DNA from: Desulfobacteraceae bacterium
Lineage (GTDB): Bacteria > Desulfobacterota > Desulfobacteria > Desulfobacterales > Desulfosarcinaceae
DNA length: 7,176 nucleotides
Assembly: GCA_027025615.1 (NCBI GenBank)
Contig: JALVQM010000054.1
Coordinates: forward strand, 1 to 7,176
Direction of reading: 5' to 3'
The position numbers and the translations under genes are program-made. The notes beneath the pieces are model-generated. The model was not told the DNA's origin. It saw only the letters and a list, made by a program, of their open reading frames with translations, and searched no databases. Shown here in pieces: positions 5,985 through 7,176 of this stretch (position 1 is its first letter; each line of letters begins with the position of its first letter).

Positions 5985-6509
5985 ATGGAATCAGATTTCC
6001 GGCAAACAGGCAATTCAGCGGCCACCAACCTGCTTGAACGGGTAATGGCCGGAATGCTCTACCTGTTTGCCTTATGCGGTGTGGTGGTATTTGGTGTTTT
6101 GCTTGTAGACCGGGAAGTAGTGGCGCATTGCGTAAAAGATTACCTGATGGGATGGGAGGTTGCAGCGCTGCAGTACAATGCATGCCAGGGAGACTGGCCT
6201 GTTTTGACGGGTGCCGGCAGGCATGCGTATATGACCGAGCTTGCAGGCCGCATGGCCAAATTGGGAGTAGATCTTCCTAAATCAAATCTCGACAGTCCTT
6301 GGCGATACAGGGTAAGTCGTCTTGGGAGCAGATCTGAAGATATTTTTCTTCTCTTGTTACCTGGCAAGATTTTGATTTACGGGCTTTCCCCGGAAAGCGC
6401 CACTGTCTTGGAAAGTATCGTTGCCGGCCCTTGGAATGCTCGCGGCGCACGAATTTCCATAAATACCGGAATGAATGAAAGGCAGGTGGTAGTCAAATGG
6501 TTAAGATAG
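5985..6509 (+). CDS. One-TM protein with pilin-like features, function unknown
   Basis: A 174-aa protein that I do not recognise as a named family. A 19-residue N-terminal region precedes a membrane segment (about 20-41). Residues 50-70 read VKDYLMGWEVAALQYNACQGD, followed by WPVLTG. Placed against the pilin at the head of the cluster, W57-x-V-A-x3-Y64-x4-G69 matches the pilin's W60-x-V-A-x3-Y67-x4-G72. Glu18 lies 39 residues before that Trp, against 38 for Glu22 in the pilin. There is no Gly before the hydrophobic helix, so normal prepilin processing is doubtful; the nearest equivalent would be Ala13|Thr14. It may be an unprocessed or divergent minor pilin-like protein, or a plain bitopic assembly factor. 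The start has AGGGA (5971-5975), 9 nt away. The 3' end overlaps the ATPase gene by 13 nt. Confidence 0.78.
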   Translation: MESDFRQTGNSAATNLLERVMAGMLYLFALCGVVVFGVLLVDREVVAHCVKDYLMGWEVAALQYNACQGDWPVLTGAGRHAYMTELAGRMAKLGVDLPKSNLDSPWRYRVSRLGSRSEDIFLLLLPGKILIYGLSPESATVLESIVAGPWNARGARISINTGMNERQVVVKWLR

Positions 6510-7176
6510 AAAAAGCAAGTGCGTACCGCAACAGCGGGCTTCTCGATTTTTTTCAGTTTGCCCATCACCCGTTTCCCGTTGCTCCGGATGACTACCACTT
6601 TTTCAGTTCTGACAATATTGAACAAATAGTGGTCGAACTTGTTCATGGGATATGCAGCCGCAAGGGTTTTTTTATTTTGACCGGCGATGTAGGCCTCGGC
6701 AAGACAACCATAAGCCGGAGGATCGTGTCATTGCTGGAAGATTCCGGCGTAGAAACCGCCCTGGTATTGCATACTTCTGTCCAGGGAGCTGAATTGCTCC
6801 AGGCGATCATCGATGATTTTGGTATACCAACCGATGGGTTGGAAGGTCGGCCGACGGTGGGCAAACTCATGCGGCGTTTGAATAATTTTGTACTGGAGGC
6901 CGACAAGAAGGGGAAAAATTGTGCCATCATCATTGATGATGCCCAGAATCTGAATATTGAGAGTCTGGAACTTGTACGGATGATTTCAAACCTGGAAGCA
7001 AATCAGAAGAAACTTGTCCAGATCCTGCTGGTGGGCCAGCCGGAGCTGGAACAAAACCTCGCCGACAAGCGATTGCGTCAACTGGACAGCCGGATAATGC
7101 TGAGGAAACATACACGGCCGCTGAGCAGAAAAGAGCTGGCTGATTATCTGGCATTCAAACTTGCTTCAGCCGGCAA
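6497..7176 (+). CDS. mshM: ExeA/MshM-type AAA ATPase (3' end cut by window)
   Basis: The first 226 codons of an ATPase that continues past the window. The opening matches the ExeA/GspA/MshM family: an N-terminal 'HHPFPVAPDDYHFF' segment (23-36), Walker A GDVGLGKT (63-70), Walker B AIIIDD (143-148), a sensor-1-like LLVGQPEL (177-184) and the QLDSRI segment (195-200), where Arg199 is a candidate arginine finger. The family usually has Asp-Glu-Ala-Gln at Walker B; here it is Asp-Asp-Ala-Gln. These ATPases work with an ExeB/MshN-type partner in secretin placement and pilus assembly, and an MshN-like gene lies just upstream. XrtA-associated ATPases are related, but the pilus context favours MshM. 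The ATG at 6497 follows AGGTGG (6484-6489) and lies inside the end of the preceding gene. Confidence 0.9.
   Translation, partial: MVKIEKASAYRNSGLLDFFQFAHHPFPVAPDDYHFFSSDNIEQIVVELVHGICSRKGFFILTGDVGLGKTTISRRIVSLLEDSGVETALVLHTSVQGAELLQAIIDDFGIPTDGLEGRPTVGKLMRRLNNFVLEADKKGKNCAIIIDDAQNLNIESLELVRMISNLEANQKKLVQILLVGQPELEQNLADKRLRQLDSRIMLRKHTRPLSRKELADYLAFKLASAG

Overview
The window is a tightly packed, single-direction (+ strand) gene cluster for a type IV pilus of the MSHA type, which shares many parts with the type II secretion system. It suggests a Gram-negative bacterium, because it encodes an outer-membrane secretin and inner-membrane/periplasmic assembly proteins. The pilin type, moderate base composition and possible sigma-54 promoters would fit a deltaproteobacterium (Desulfobacterota). 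That placement is inference; no marker gene is present.

Layout. Positions 1-427 carry no convincing gene. They hold two tandem sigma-54-like promoter candidates (257-272 and 280-295), an overlapping sigma-70-like candidate, and a leader with competing hairpins. A prepilin follows (428-1072). After a short gap whose Shine-Dalgarno lies inside a small hairpin come a one-TM coiled-coil protein (1125-1646), a GspL/MshI-like protein that resembles PilM and PilN joined in one chain (1655-2947), a PilP/GspB/MshK-like periplasmic protein (2944-3465), a lipoprotein secretin (3455-5002), an MshN/GspB-like TPR protein (4999-5952), an unrecognised one-TM protein with pilin-like features (5985-6509), and the first 226 codons of an ExeA/MshM-type AAA ATPase that runs off the window (6497-7176). 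Four of the seven junctions overlap, two are short gaps of 8 and 32 bp, and the longest gap (52 bp) follows the pilin. This argues for one transcription unit.

How the genes work together. The pilin is the structural subunit or a close relative of it. The GspL-like protein and the small coiled-coil protein would form the inner-membrane alignment platform. The PilP-like protein would link this platform to the secretin pore. The TPR protein and the ExeA/MshM-type ATPase probably assist secretin assembly or placement, as ExeA/ExeB and MshM/MshN are thought to do. The extension ATPase (MshE/PilB), platform protein (MshG/PilC) and prepilin peptidase are not in the window; the first two would be expected downstream.

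Most notable points: the PilM-PilN-like single chain; the 174-aa protein that echoes the pilin's spacing and its W-x-V-A...Y...G pattern but lacks a normal prepilin cleavage site; the Shine-Dalgarno hairpin directly after the pilin gene; and the potentially switchable leader upstream of the pilin.
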